DNA of 15,714 bases from Thermodesulfobacteriaceae bacterium UBA6232 (GTDB lineage: Bacteria > Desulfobacterota > Thermodesulfobacteria > Thermodesulfobacteriales > Thermodesulfobacteriaceae). A program made the translations under genes and the position numbers. Shown here piece after piece: positions 1 to 7,283 of this stretch; positions within the stretch are counted from its first letter, which is position 1, and each line of letters opens with the position of its first letter. The notes beneath the pieces were generated by a model. It was given only the letters and a program-made list of their open reading frames with translations. It made no database searches and was not told where the DNA came from. The stretch is from positions 1 to 15,714 of the forward strand of contig DJWK01000044.1 of the NCBI GenBank assembly GCA_002441555.1, in the 5' to 3' direction.

Positions 1-21
1 CACAAAATTTATAATACTACC
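1..21 (+). repeat. Left copy of a 21-bp terminal inverted repeat
   Basis: These 21 bases are identical to the reverse complement of 15692-15712. The copy runs to the very first base of the window, so the full repeat may be longer to the left. It contains a TATAAT hexamer at 10-15. It sits 77 bases upstream of the tRNA-Leu gene and points toward it, just as the right copy points toward the KaiC-like gene. It may be a dispersed regulatory or repeat sequence, or it may mark assembly break points if the window is a whole contig. The identity is seen directly; the role is unknown. Confidence 0.8.
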
Positions 22-59
22 ATTTTAAAATATGTGGATTCAAATTTAAAATATTTTAG

Positions 60-90
60 TTGCAAAACTACAAAAATTGTTTAATATTAT
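60..90 (+). promoter_or_regulatory. Weak candidate promoter for tRNA-Leu
   Basis: TTGCAA at 60-65 could be a -35 element. It is followed by TAATAT at 82-87 (16-nt spacer) or TATTAT at 85-90 (19-nt spacer) as a -10. Either would start transcription a few bases before the tRNA at 99. The region is so AT-rich that such matches are expected by chance. A small hairpin (TAGTT-GCAA-AACTA, 57-70) overlaps the -35. Nothing else is recognisable in 22-98. Confidence 0.3.
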
Positions 91-98
91 TTTTAAAA

Positions 99-184
99 GC
101 CCGGGTGGCGGAACAGGTAGACGCTGTGGACTTAAAATCCACTGGGGGACCGCCCCCGTGCCGGTTCGAGTCCGGCCCCGGGCA
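99..184 (+). tRNA. tRNA-Leu (anticodon UAA)
   Basis: A class II tRNA of 86 bases. The acceptor arms GCCCGGG (99-105) and CCCGGGC (177-183) pair fully, with discriminator A at 184; CCA is not encoded. The anticodon loop CTTAAAA (131-137) is flanked by a TGGA/TCCA stem and places anticodon TAA at 133-135, which reads UUA leucine codons. A long GC-rich variable arm follows, as expected for tRNA-Leu, and then a T-arm GCCGG-TTCGAGT-CCGGC. The stems are far richer in GC than the surroundings, in keeping with a thermophile. The next gene starts 23 nt downstream with its ribosome binding site in between, so the tRNA is probably processed from a transcript shared with the protein genes. Confidence 0.97.
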
Positions 185-207
185 TTTTCAATGTAAAGGA
201 GTTTATT

Positions 208-459
208 ATGCCCATCTTTGAATTTAAATGTTTGGATTGTGGAGAAGAATTTGAAGTTTTACTCAAATCAAAGGATGAAATAGCCACTGTTAAATGTAGA
301 GCCTGTGGGTCTTCTAAAATAGAAAGATTGATGAGCGTTGTTAATTCCATTATTGGAGGAGGCGCAACTAAATCAACTGATAAGCCGAGGGTTGCTGAAT
401 CTCATTCTTGTCCCACAGGCTCCTGCACGCATCTTGAATTGCCTGGATATCAAAAATAA
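208..459 (+). CDS. FmdB-family zinc-ribbon protein
   Basis: A small protein of 83 residues. It opens with MPIFEFKCLDCG and carries two CxxC knuckles, C8/C11 and C30/C33, the N-terminal zinc ribbon of the FmdB putative regulatory family. A second Cys pair, C68 and C73 with H66 and H75 nearby, lies in a Ser/Gly-rich tail, as is common in this family. The start is supported by AAAGGAG at 195-201, 6 nt before the ATG. FmdB was named for a proposed role in regulating formamidase or amidase genes, but the function of most members is not known, and nothing here shows a target. It lies between the tRNA and etfB (12-nt gap) and is probably cotranscribed with both. The family call is firm; the role is open. 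Confidence 0.9.
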   Translation: MPIFEFKCLDCGEEFEVLLKSKDEIATVKCRACGSSKIERLMSVVNSIIGGGATKSTDKPRVAESHSCPTGSCTHLELPGYQK

Positions 460-471
460 TTTTTTCAAAAT

Positions 472-1287
472 ATGCTTAATATCCTTGTTTCCATAAAACA
501 AGTTCCAGATACCACAAATATTAGAATTAATCCTGAAACGGGAACTTTAATCAGAGAAGGTGTTCCATCTATTATCAATCCCTATGATGTGGTGGCCTTG
601 AGTTTGGCCTGTTATCTTAAAAACCAATTTGGTGGTTCCATAACTGTGATAACCATGGGACCTCCTCAGGCAAGACTAGCCTTAAAGGAGGCAATGGAGT
701 TCGGAGCTGATAGAATAATTTTACTAACCGATAGAAAATTTGCAGGTGCAGACACTTTGGCAACGAGCTACACCTTAGCAGAAACCATAAAGTATCTAGA
801 AAGAGAAAACCCTTTCCATCTTTATCTTTTCGGGAAACAGGCCATTGATGGAGATACAGCACAGGTTGGCCCAGGAGTTGCTGCTCGCTTAAAAGTTCCC
901 GTGATTACTTATGTTACCAAAATTGAAAATATAGATCTTAAAGAAAAAATTATTATTTTGCATAGAAAAACGGAAAAGGGTGTGGAAATCATTAAAGCAA
1001 AGCTTCCTGTTTTGATTACCTGTGAAAAAGATTTAGCTAAATCTCCCTTTGTCCCTTTATCTGAGATTTTAAAGGCAGTAAAAAGTGAGCCAGAAATTTT
1101 TGCAGCTGATGGTCCTGTTAAGTTTGAAAGAGAAAAACTCGGTTTAAAAGGTTCTCCTACACAGGTAAAAAAGGTTTTTACTCCCGAATTAAAAAAGGAC
1201 ACCCTCATTTATGACTTAAGCACAACCTCTATTGATGAAGTTGTAATGAAAATAATTCATATTTTGGAGGAAAAGAAAATTATATGA
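472..1287 (+). CDS. etfB: Electron transfer flavoprotein beta subunit (EtfB/FixA), bifurcating type
   Basis: This 271-residue protein matches the usual EtfB length. It shows the nucleotide-binding hallmarks of the subunit: SIKQVPD near the N-terminus, VITMGPPQA at 59-67, DRKFAGADTLATS at 87-99 and AIDGDTAQVGP at 124-134. From family knowledge, the GDTAQVGP form is found in Etfs that hold a second, bifurcating FAD and use NADH, whereas ordinary respiratory Etfs bind AMP with a different sequence here. EtfB would therefore take electrons from NADH and split them between ferredoxin or flavodoxin and the EtfA FAD. No good Shine-Dalgarno precedes ATG 472, so coupling to the upstream fmdB-like gene is possible. 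The stop overlaps the etfA start by 4 nt. It equals FixA of FixABCX. Confidence 0.95.
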   Translation: MLNILVSIKQVPDTTNIRINPETGTLIREGVPSIINPYDVVALSLACYLKNQFGGSITVITMGPPQARLALKEAMEFGADRIILLTDRKFAGADTLATSYTLAETIKYLERENPFHLYLFGKQAIDGDTAQVGPGVAARLKVPVITYVTKIENIDLKEKIIILHRKTEKGVEIIKAKLPVLITCEKDLAKSPFVPLSEILKAVKSEPEIFAADGPVKFEREKLGLKGSPTQVKKVFTPELKKDTLIYDLSTTSIDEVVMKIIHILEEKKII

Positions 1288-2273
1288 AAGAAGTCTGGGT
1301 TTTCATAGAGCAGGAGGAATTGAAGATTCATCCTGTGTCTTTTGAATTACTTGGAATAGCACAAAAACTTGCAAAGGATCTTTCAGGAAAAGTTTCTGCA
1401 GTTTTAGTGGGACATAATGTTAAGCCACTTGTTGAAGAAATTTTTGCCTATGGTGCAGAAAAGATTTATGTGGTTGATCATAAGGTTCTTTCTTATTACA
1501 GACACATACCATATGTATATGCTTTAACTTATCTTGCAAAAAAGTATAAGCCAGAGATTTTTCTCATTGGGGCAACCACACTTGGAAGGGATTTGGCAGG
1601 AGGAGTTGCAACACTTTTGGAGACAGGACTTACAGCTGATGTTACAGAGCTTTCCATTGATCCAGAAACTAAAAACTTACTTATGACCCGTCCTGCTTAT
1701 GGTGGAAATATTATGGCAACCATAGTTTGTCCTAATCATAGACCGCAGATGGCAACTGTGCGTCCAAGGGTTTTTCCTATTCCTGAAAGGGAAGAAGGAA
1801 AAATAGGTGAAGTAATTGAAGAAAAAATGGAACTTACCGAAGAAATGGCAGGAGTTGAAAGAATTGGTTTTCTTCCAAAGGAAAAAACAGTCAATCTTGA
1901 ATATGCAGATATTATTGTAGCGGGAGGAAAGGGTATAGGAGGAAAAGAAGGATTTGAAATATTGAAAGAACTTGCACACCTTCTTAATGGAGAGGTGGGA
2001 GCTTCAAGGTTTGCAGTGGAATCAGGATGGATTTCCTATGAACATCAGGTGGGGCAGACAGGGAAAACTGTGCGCCCCAAGGTTTATTTTGCCTTTGGTA
2101 TCTCTGGGGCCATTCAGCATAGAGCCGGTATGCAAAATTCCGATTTTATTATCGCTGTAAATATAGATCCAGAGGCGCCAATTTTTAAAATTGCTGATCT
2201 TGGAATTATAGGAGACTGGAAGGAGGTTGCAACCGCCTTAATAAGGGCTTTGAAAAATAGAAGGGGTTCTTGA
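1284..2273 (+). CDS. etfA: Electron transfer flavoprotein alpha subunit (EtfA/FixB)
   Basis: A 329-residue EtfA. The N-terminal half is the adenine-nucleotide alpha hydrolase-like domain. The C-terminal half holds the FAD site: SRFAVESGW, then VGQTGKTVRPKVY (256-268), GISGAIQH (272-279) and IAVNIDPEAPIFKIADLGIIGD. The conserved T-G-K-x-V-x-P and G-I-S-G-A-I-Q-H elements are all present. It would pass the high-potential electron from EtfB's bifurcating flavin to FixC. The start codon overlaps the etfB stop (ATGA), and GGAGG at 1266-1270 is the likely ribosome binding site. There is no N-terminal ferredoxin domain, in contrast to some larger EtfA proteins of anaerobes; ferredoxin chemistry is left to the separate FixX. 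It equals FixB. Confidence 0.96.
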   Translation: MKEVWVFIEQEELKIHPVSFELLGIAQKLAKDLSGKVSAVLVGHNVKPLVEEIFAYGAEKIYVVDHKVLSYYRHIPYVYALTYLAKKYKPEIFLIGATTLGRDLAGGVATLLETGLTADVTELSIDPETKNLLMTRPAYGGNIMATIVCPNHRPQMATVRPRVFPIPEREEGKIGEVIEEKMELTEEMAGVERIGFLPKEKTVNLEYADIIVAGGKGIGGKEGFEILKELAHLLNGEVGASRFAVESGWISYEHQVGQTGKTVRPKVYFAFGISGAIQHRAGMQNSDFIIAVNIDPEAPIFKIADLGIIGDWKEVATALIRALKNRRGS

Positions 2274-3589
2274 TGGAGAGTTATTCCTTTGATGTGGTTA
2301 TAGTAGGAGGAGGCCCAGCAGGACTTGCCTGTGGAATAAAACTTGCTGAAAAAGGGGTCAATACTTTACTAATAGAGAGGGGAAGATTTTGCGGAAGTAA
2401 AAACCTATTTGGAGGGGTAGTTTATACCTCTTCTATCAAGGAGATTGTTCCTGAATTTCCAGAGGTCAGTCAAAGCCCGGTTGAAAGGCCTGTTACAGAA
2501 GAGGGATATATCTTTTTTTCCACAAAAGGCGTAGTTAAATTTTTTCACACAAAATCCGATTCTCAAGAGGCCTTTACTGCTCTTAGAGCGAGGTTTGATG
2601 CCTTTCTTTCCGAATATGCTTTAAAAAAGGGCCTGCTTATTGCTCCTAAAACAAAAGTAGTGGATATAATTCTTGAAAATTTTAAGGTTTCAGGAGTTAT
2701 TGTTGATAGGCCAAGAAGTTTTAAAGATTTAAGACCTGCAGAAGTTAAGGCAAAGATAGTTATTCTTGCGGAGGGTGTAAACCGTCTTTTGACGGAAAAG
2801 GCAGGGCTTGTAAAGGGACCCTTTAAACCAGAAGAAGTGGTTTTGGCAATAAAAGAGGTCTTACAGCTTCCCAAAGGAGAGCTTGAAAAAAGATTCGGTC
2901 TTAATGAAAAGAAAGGTTTGGCAGCAGAGCTAATTGGTGAGATTACTTCAGGCCTCCCAGGAACGGGTTTTCTTTATACTAACACTAATACCCTTTCCTT
3001 TGGAATAGGAATTTTTCTTAATACTTTGGTAAATTCTAATCTTAAACCCTATGAAATTCTTGAAAGGGCTAAAGCTCATCCCTATTTACACGAGCTTTTG
3101 GATGGAGCAGAAATTCTTGAATACGGTGCTCATTTAATTCCAGAATGGGGGCTCCAAGGTTTACCCAAGCTTTATGGGAATGGGGTAATGGTGGTTGGTG
3201 ATGCTGCTGGGCTTGTGAATCCCCTTTTTAGAGAGGGAACAAACTTAGCCATTTATTCTGGCATTATGGCAGCAGAAACCGCTCTTGAAGCCCTCGAAAA
3301 GGGAGATTTTTCAGAAAAAACTCTTAAGTCTTATGAAGAAAGATTTAAAGAAAGCTATATTTACAAAGACCTATTATTATTTAAAAACCTAAAAAAATTT
3401 CTGCTAAATAACAGACAAATTTTTGAGACCTATCCGAATTTAATCTATGAAATCTTTAGTCTTTACTTTTCTGCACAAGGACAGTATAAAAAAGAAGTTG
3501 TTAGGGAGATTATTAGAACTATTAAAAGAAAAAGAGGTCTTTTTGGGGTTCTAAAAGATATTATAAATTTGGGGAGGCTTTTTTGGTGA
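2273..3589 (+). CDS. fixC: FixC/EtfC, FAD-dependent ETF:quinone oxidoreductase subunit
   Basis: A 438-residue flavoprotein of the FixC/ETF-QO family. The N-terminal FAD Rossmann motif is VVIVGGGPAG (residues 8-17), followed by LLIERG and the family sequence GSKNLFGGVVY. The C-terminal FAD motif is VVGDAAGLVNPLFREGTNLA, then SG..AAE. From family knowledge it accepts electrons from EtfAB and, with FixX, reduces membrane quinone. No transmembrane helix is evident; the C-terminal Lys/Arg-rich amphipathic stretch may help membrane attachment (inference). I start it at ATG 2273, which overlaps the etfA stop as TGATG and has AAGGGG at 2261-2266; a TTG one codon upstream is also in frame but less likely. 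The 3' end overlaps fixX by 4 nt. Confidence 0.95.
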   Translation: MESYSFDVVIVGGGPAGLACGIKLAEKGVNTLLIERGRFCGSKNLFGGVVYTSSIKEIVPEFPEVSQSPVERPVTEEGYIFFSTKGVVKFFHTKSDSQEAFTALRARFDAFLSEYALKKGLLIAPKTKVVDIILENFKVSGVIVDRPRSFKDLRPAEVKAKIVILAEGVNRLLTEKAGLVKGPFKPEEVVLAIKEVLQLPKGELEKRFGLNEKKGLAAELIGEITSGLPGTGFLYTNTNTLSFGIGIFLNTLVNSNLKPYEILERAKAHPYLHELLDGAEILEYGAHLIPEWGLQGLPKLYGNGVMVVGDAAGLVNPLFREGTNLAIYSGIMAAETALEALEKGDFSEKTLKSYEERFKESYIYKDLLLFKNLKKFLLNNRQIFETYPNLIYEIFSLYFSAQGQYKKEVVREIIRTIKRKRGLFGVLKDIINLGRLFW

Positions 3590-3873
3590 AAAAGAGTGTA
3601 AATATAGATGAAAAGATTGGGGCAACTAAATTTTTTGTAGATGAAGAATATGCCCATCTGAAAATAAAATCACCTGAGGTTTGTCATAATTGTTTATCTA
3701 AGCCCTGTTTGAATTTTTGTCCAGCAGGGGTTTATCGTTTTTCAGATAATAAACTGGTAGTGAGTTATCAGGCCTGCTTGGAGTGTGGCTCTTGCAGAGT
3801 GGGATGCCCCTTTATGAATATTCACTGGGATTATCCTCGCGGAGGGTTTGGCGTAAGCTATAAGTTCGGATAA
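3586..3873 (+). CDS. fixX: FixX/EtfX, ferredoxin-like subunit of the Fix complex
   Basis: A 95-residue iron-sulfur protein. Eight cysteines form two groups: C33, C36, C41, C45 (CHNC-x4-C-x3-CP) and C64, C67, C70, C74 (CLECGSCRVGCP). The C-terminal IHWDYPRGGFGVSYKFG is the standard ending of FixX proteins. From family knowledge, FixX docks on FixC and carries one or two Fe-S clusters toward the quinone site; both Cys groups are intact here, which suggests two. I chose GTG 3586 because it overlaps the fixC stop (GTGA) and has GGAGG at 3573-3577 at good spacing; a TTG at 3583 is in frame as an alternative. It completes an etfBA-fixCX set. Confidence 0.95.
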   Translation: MKKSVNIDEKIGATKFFVDEEYAHLKIKSPEVCHNCLSKPCLNFCPAGVYRFSDNKLVVSYQACLECGSCRVGCPFMNIHWDYPRGGFGVSYKFG

Positions 3874-3883
3874 GGTGTTAAAA

Positions 3884-5992
3884 ATGCGTAAAGAAAAGTT
3901 TTGGGAGGAAATCTTTTATTATATCTTGTTTTTAATTGTTCTATTTTTTGGTATTTATATTCGTTTTGAAGATGTCAAAGTGTGGAAGCAAAACGAACCC
4001 CTATTCTTCTATAAGGGAGAGCCTCTATACAGTGAATATGACTCCTTTTACTTTGCAAGATATGCCCTTGATATGAAGGAAGGGCTTTTTAAAAGTGGTG
4101 CCATTGATAATTTTCGGTTTTTCCCTGATAATTCATCTCAAGCGAAGCTTTCAAAAAAGGAATCCTTTGCACCAAAATATTCCCTCTCTGGGCATTTTAT
4201 AAGTTTTTTATTTTATAAACTTTCAGAGATAACAGGCATAAGTGTGGCTTGGCTTACCTATTACTTAATTCCTTTCCTTGCTGTAACAGTAGCGGCAGTG
4301 TTATATTTTTATTTTCACTATTTAAAAATGCCAATTTGCGGAATAATTGGAGGTTTAATAGCAGTTTCTGCTCCCATGTATCTTGGAAGAACGGGTCTTA
4401 TGAGGCTTGACCATGATGTTTTAAATTTAACTCTTCCTTTTCTTGTAGGGTATCTATTTTTAAGATTTTTCCAAAGTAGAACCCTTAAAGGTAGATATAT
4501 CTGGATAATCCTTGCAAGCTTAACGCTTCTTTTTTATTATTTGTGGTATGCCCATGCCAATCTAAATTTTGTCCTGATAGTTACCTTTTTCATTGCTTAT
4601 TTCTGGGATTTCTTTAAAAATTTAATTTTAAAAAGAAGAGTGATTTTTCAATTTAATAAGCATTATCTTTTCTTTTTTCTAATTTTAATTCTTCCTCAGG
4701 TTTGGTATCTCTATATAGGTCCTTACCATCTATATGAACAGGTAAAAACCTTGGTTTTTAATATAAAAAGCCCAACGGCAGCCCAACTTCTCTTTAAAGA
4801 TTTCCCCAATATATTTATGTCTATCTCGGAATTGCAAAAGCTTGAGTTCTGGGAAGCCATCTCTTCAGTAATATTTAACAAAATTTTGGGAATTACAGGG
4901 CTTATTGGTGCTTTTTTATTGTTTTTATTTTATTTTAGAGAACTTCTTTTTATTTTCCCCTTTTTTATAATTGGTCTTCTAACTTTTATTTCCGGTGCAA
5001 GATTTTCCATGTATCTATCCCCCTTTATTGGTCTTGGCCTTGGATTTTGGGTTTATTTTTTCTTTGGAAGGCTTTTTCCTGCACTTGATATTTTCAAAGA
5101 AGAAAGAAAGCAAAAGCTCATGATATCTCTTATTGGTTTTTTGATTTTTGTTGCCACTTTAATAGCTCAAAGAGAGGCTTTAGGACTTTTGAGCACCCCG
5201 AAAATTTTCTCCCCTCTTGTAAAGGATATGGAGTGGATTAAAGAAAAAACTCCTAAAGAGGCGGTAATATGGAGTTGGTGGGATTATGGATATGCCTTCC
5301 AGCTTTATGCTAGAAGGGCTACCTTTCATGATGGTGGCTCTCAGGGAAGTCCTAAAACTTATATGATTGCAAGATCTTTTACCACTTCTGATCCACAGGA
5401 AGCCTGGTTAATAACCTCTTTTGTTTCTAACTATGGGCTTACTGGACTTGCCAAATTATTGAAAGAGGGGCATACCGCAAAGGAAATTATGGAAAATATT
5501 CGTAACAGTCTTTATCAAAAACCTTTAAAAAATCCCGTTTACTGGGTTTTTACTGGTGATTTAATAGCAAAGTTTGGCTGGATTCATTACTTTGGAAGTT
5601 ATGATTTTGACAAAAAAGAGGGCATCTTTGGGAAAATTATAGCACCAAATTGTAAACTTCTTTCTGCGAATTTGATTCAATGCCCTGACCTTGGAAATGC
5701 TTTAATTGATTTAAATAATGGATTAATAAGTTTTTCAAACAATTCTTTACCCATAAAGACCTTTTATTACTCCGATGGAAGGGAACTCAAAAGTAAAAAA
5801 TTTTTTGATCAGGGATTGACTGTGGAAATTGTTAAAACTCCGAATAATCAAACAGGTCTATTTATATTGGAACCACCTTCAGATGAAACCCTTTTTAACG
5901 AAATGTTTATTCTAAGAAAATATGATTCCAGATATTTTGAACTACTCTATGATGACTTTCCCAATATGGTTGTTTACAAAGTAAAACCCTAA
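3884..5992 (+). CDS. STT3/PglB-type oligosaccharyltransferase (GT66 family)
   Basis: A 702-residue membrane protein. A membrane anchor starts near residue 8, many hydrophobic segments follow to about residue 430, and a hydrophilic, presumably periplasmic domain completes it. Catalytic signatures are in order: SEYDSFYFARYALD with D53 (first acidic motif), LDHDV with D176 and D178 (second acidic motif), SISE with E316 in the external loop (TIxE-like), and WWDYG at 465-469, the acceptor-sequon binding motif, followed by a DGG. The C-terminal LRKYDSRYFELL resembles Campylobacter PglB. From family knowledge it transfers a lipid-linked glycan to Asn in N-x-S/T sites outside the membrane. No glycan assembly or flippase genes are nearby. 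ATG 3884 is preferred (AAGG at 3872-3875); an in-frame GTG lies at 3875. Confidence 0.88.
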   Translation: MRKEKFWEEIFYYILFLIVLFFGIYIRFEDVKVWKQNEPLFFYKGEPLYSEYDSFYFARYALDMKEGLFKSGAIDNFRFFPDNSSQAKLSKKESFAPKYSLSGHFISFLFYKLSEITGISVAWLTYYLIPFLAVTVAAVLYFYFHYLKMPICGIIGGLIAVSAPMYLGRTGLMRLDHDVLNLTLPFLVGYLFLRFFQSRTLKGRYIWIILASLTLLFYYLWYAHANLNFVLIVTFFIAYFWDFFKNLILKRRVIFQFNKHYLFFFLILILPQVWYLYIGPYHLYEQVKTLVFNIKSPTAAQLLFKDFPNIFMSISELQKLEFWEAISSVIFNKILGITGLIGAFLLFLFYFRELLFIFPFFIIGLLTFISGARFSMYLSPFIGLGLGFWVYFFFGRLFPALDIFKEERKQKLMISLIGFLIFVATLIAQREALGLLSTPKIFSPLVKDMEWIKEKTPKEAVIWSWWDYGYAFQLYARRATFHDGGSQGSPKTYMIARSFTTSDPQEAWLITSFVSNYGLTGLAKLLKEGHTAKEIMENIRNSLYQKPLKNPVYWVFTGDLIAKFGWIHYFGSYDFDKKEGIFGKIIAPNCKLLSANLIQCPDLGNALIDLNNGLISFSNNSLPIKTFYYSDGRELKSKKFFDQGLTVEIVKTPNNQTGLFILEPPSDETLFNEMFILRKYDSRYFELLYDDFPNMVVYKVKP

Positions 5993-6009
5993 ACAAGGAG
6001 GGCTGGCAT

Positions 6010-6345
6010 ATGAAAATTAACCTTTTCGAAGTAGAAAGGAAACCCCATCCCAAATTTGAAGGGGTGAAAATTGGGTTTATAACAACAAAAGATAATACTA
6101 AAGAAATAAGTATAACTGTTTTGGAAATTGCAGAAGGTATAGAAATTCCCTCTCACACCCATGAAAAAGAGGTTGATAGCATTTTTGTTTTGGAGGGAGA
6201 GGGGGAACTTTTCTATAATGATAAATGGTATCCTTTGAAGAAAGGAGATGTGGTTGTTATAAAACCTGGGGAAGTTCATGGAGTAAGAAACACTGGGAAG
6301 CAACCTCTTATATGTTACATTGTTCACGCACCAGCCCTATGGTAA
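6010..6345 (+). CDS. Single-domain cupin protein, function unknown
   Basis: A 111-residue protein that is one cupin barrel. Motif 1 is G43IEIPSHTHEKEVDSIFVLEG, with metal-ligand candidates H49, H51 and D56 (Asp where Glu is usual; E54 is an alternative). Motif 2 is GDVVVIKPGEVHGVRNTG, with H90 as the last ligand and N94. All three His ligands remain, so metal binding is likely. Cupins of this size include sugar isomerases, dioxygenases and small-molecule sensors, and nothing decides between them here. A strong ribosome binding site, AAGGAGGG at 5995-6002, precedes ATG 6010. It lies 17 nt after the oligosaccharyltransferase and 11 nt before argB. A role with sugar substrates is possible only from position. 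Confidence 0.85.
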   Translation: MKINLFEVERKPHPKFEGVKIGFITTKDNTKEISITVLEIAEGIEIPSHTHEKEVDSIFVLEGEGELFYNDKWYPLKKGDVVVIKPGEVHGVRNTGKQPLICYIVHAPALW

Positions 6346-6356
6346 AATAGAGAGCC

Positions 6357-7283
6357 ATGGAAATTATAGAAAAAGCAAGAATATTAATCTCGGCTCTTCC
6401 TTATTTTAGAGATTTTTACGGAAAAATAATTGTCATCAAATATGGCGGACATGCCATGGTTGCTGAGGATCTAAAGCAGGCCTTTGCAGAGGATATAGTT
6501 TTGATGAAATATGTAGGTATAAAGCCCATTATTGTTCATGGAGGAGGGCCTCAGATAAGCCAGGTTATGGAGAGAATGGGGCTAAAGCCTATTTTTATTG
6601 AAGGTCAAAGGGTCACCGATGCAGAAACCATGAATGTAGTTGAGATGGTTCTTGTTGGTACAGTTAATAAACAAATAGTAAGTCTTATCAATCAGGCAGG
6701 TGGAAAAGCTGTTGGTCTTTCTGGAAGAGATGGAAATTTAATTGAAGTTGAGAAAATGACCCTTTATAAATATACAGGTGAAGATAGACCTCCAGAAATT
6801 ATTGATATTGGAAGGGTGGGGAAGGTAAAAAATGTCAATCCAGAGGTTTTAATAACCTTAATTGAGAAAGATTTTATACCAGTTATTGCACCAGTTGGAG
6901 TTGGGCCAGGAGGAGAGGCTTATAATGTTAATGCTGATTTAGTTGCTGGAGCCGTGGCAGGAAGCCTTAAGGCAGAAAAATTAATTTATCTTTCTGATGT
7001 TCCCGGTGTTCTTGATGAAAAGGGCGTTCTTATTTCAACCTTATATCTTGATAAAATTGAAGAATTAATTGAAAAAGGTATTGCTAAAGGTGGTATGATA
7101 CCAAAGTTGAAAAGTGCTAAAAAGGCCCTAAATCAGGGAGTAAGAAAGGTTCATATAATTGATGGAAGAATTCCTCACAGTTTAATTATTGAACTATTTA
7201 CTGATGAAGGTTTAGGAACCCAGATACTTCAAAGAGAAGAGGAGGAAATCTATGGGTCAAGCTCCGCTACCACCAAGTTATGA
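6357..7283 (+). CDS. argB: Acetylglutamate kinase
   Basis: A 308-residue N-acetyl-L-glutamate kinase of the amino acid kinase family; it phosphorylates N-acetylglutamate in the second step of arginine synthesis. Seen motifs are IVIKYGGHAM (ATP-site Lys and glycines), IVHGGGPQISQVMERMG (substrate loop), EGQRVTDAETMNVVEMVL, VGLSGRDGNLI, YNVNADLVAGAVA and YLSDVPGVLD. The N-terminal helix before the core (EKARILISALPYFRDFYG) and the IDGRIPHSLIIELFTDEGLGTQI segment are features of the arginine-inhibited form, so feedback inhibition by arginine is inferred. After GTQI there is an unusual charged tail of about 20 residues; its final codons overlap the start of valS by 32 nt, and valS's Shine-Dalgarno lies inside it. 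No other arg genes are nearby. Confidence 0.97.
   Translation: MEIIEKARILISALPYFRDFYGKIIVIKYGGHAMVAEDLKQAFAEDIVLMKYVGIKPIIVHGGGPQISQVMERMGLKPIFIEGQRVTDAETMNVVEMVLVGTVNKQIVSLINQAGGKAVGLSGRDGNLIEVEKMTLYKYTGEDRPPEIIDIGRVGKVKNVNPEVLITLIEKDFIPVIAPVGVGPGGEAYNVNADLVAGAVAGSLKAEKLIYLSDVPGVLDEKGVLISTLYLDKIEELIEKGIAKGGMIPKLKSAKKALNQGVRKVHIIDGRIPHSLIIELFTDEGLGTQILQREEEEIYGSSSATTKL

Noticed and set aside
22..56. AT-only palindromes upstream of the tRNA (ATTTTAAAAT, AAAATATTTT)
   Set aside because: Ten-base AT palindromes are common by chance in DNA this AT-rich, and nothing shows a protein site.
132..350. 72-residue open frame on the minus strand
   Set aside because: It is antisense to the tRNA and the FmdB-like gene, with no ribosome binding site or recognisable domain.
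2270..2275. TTG 2270 as the fixC start
   Set aside because: It adds one residue only; ATG 2273 gives the usual TGATG overlap and better spacing from AAGGGG.
472..3873. Assigning the Fix cluster to nitrogen fixation
   Set aside because: FixABCX is widespread in organisms without nitrogenase, and no nif gene is visible here.
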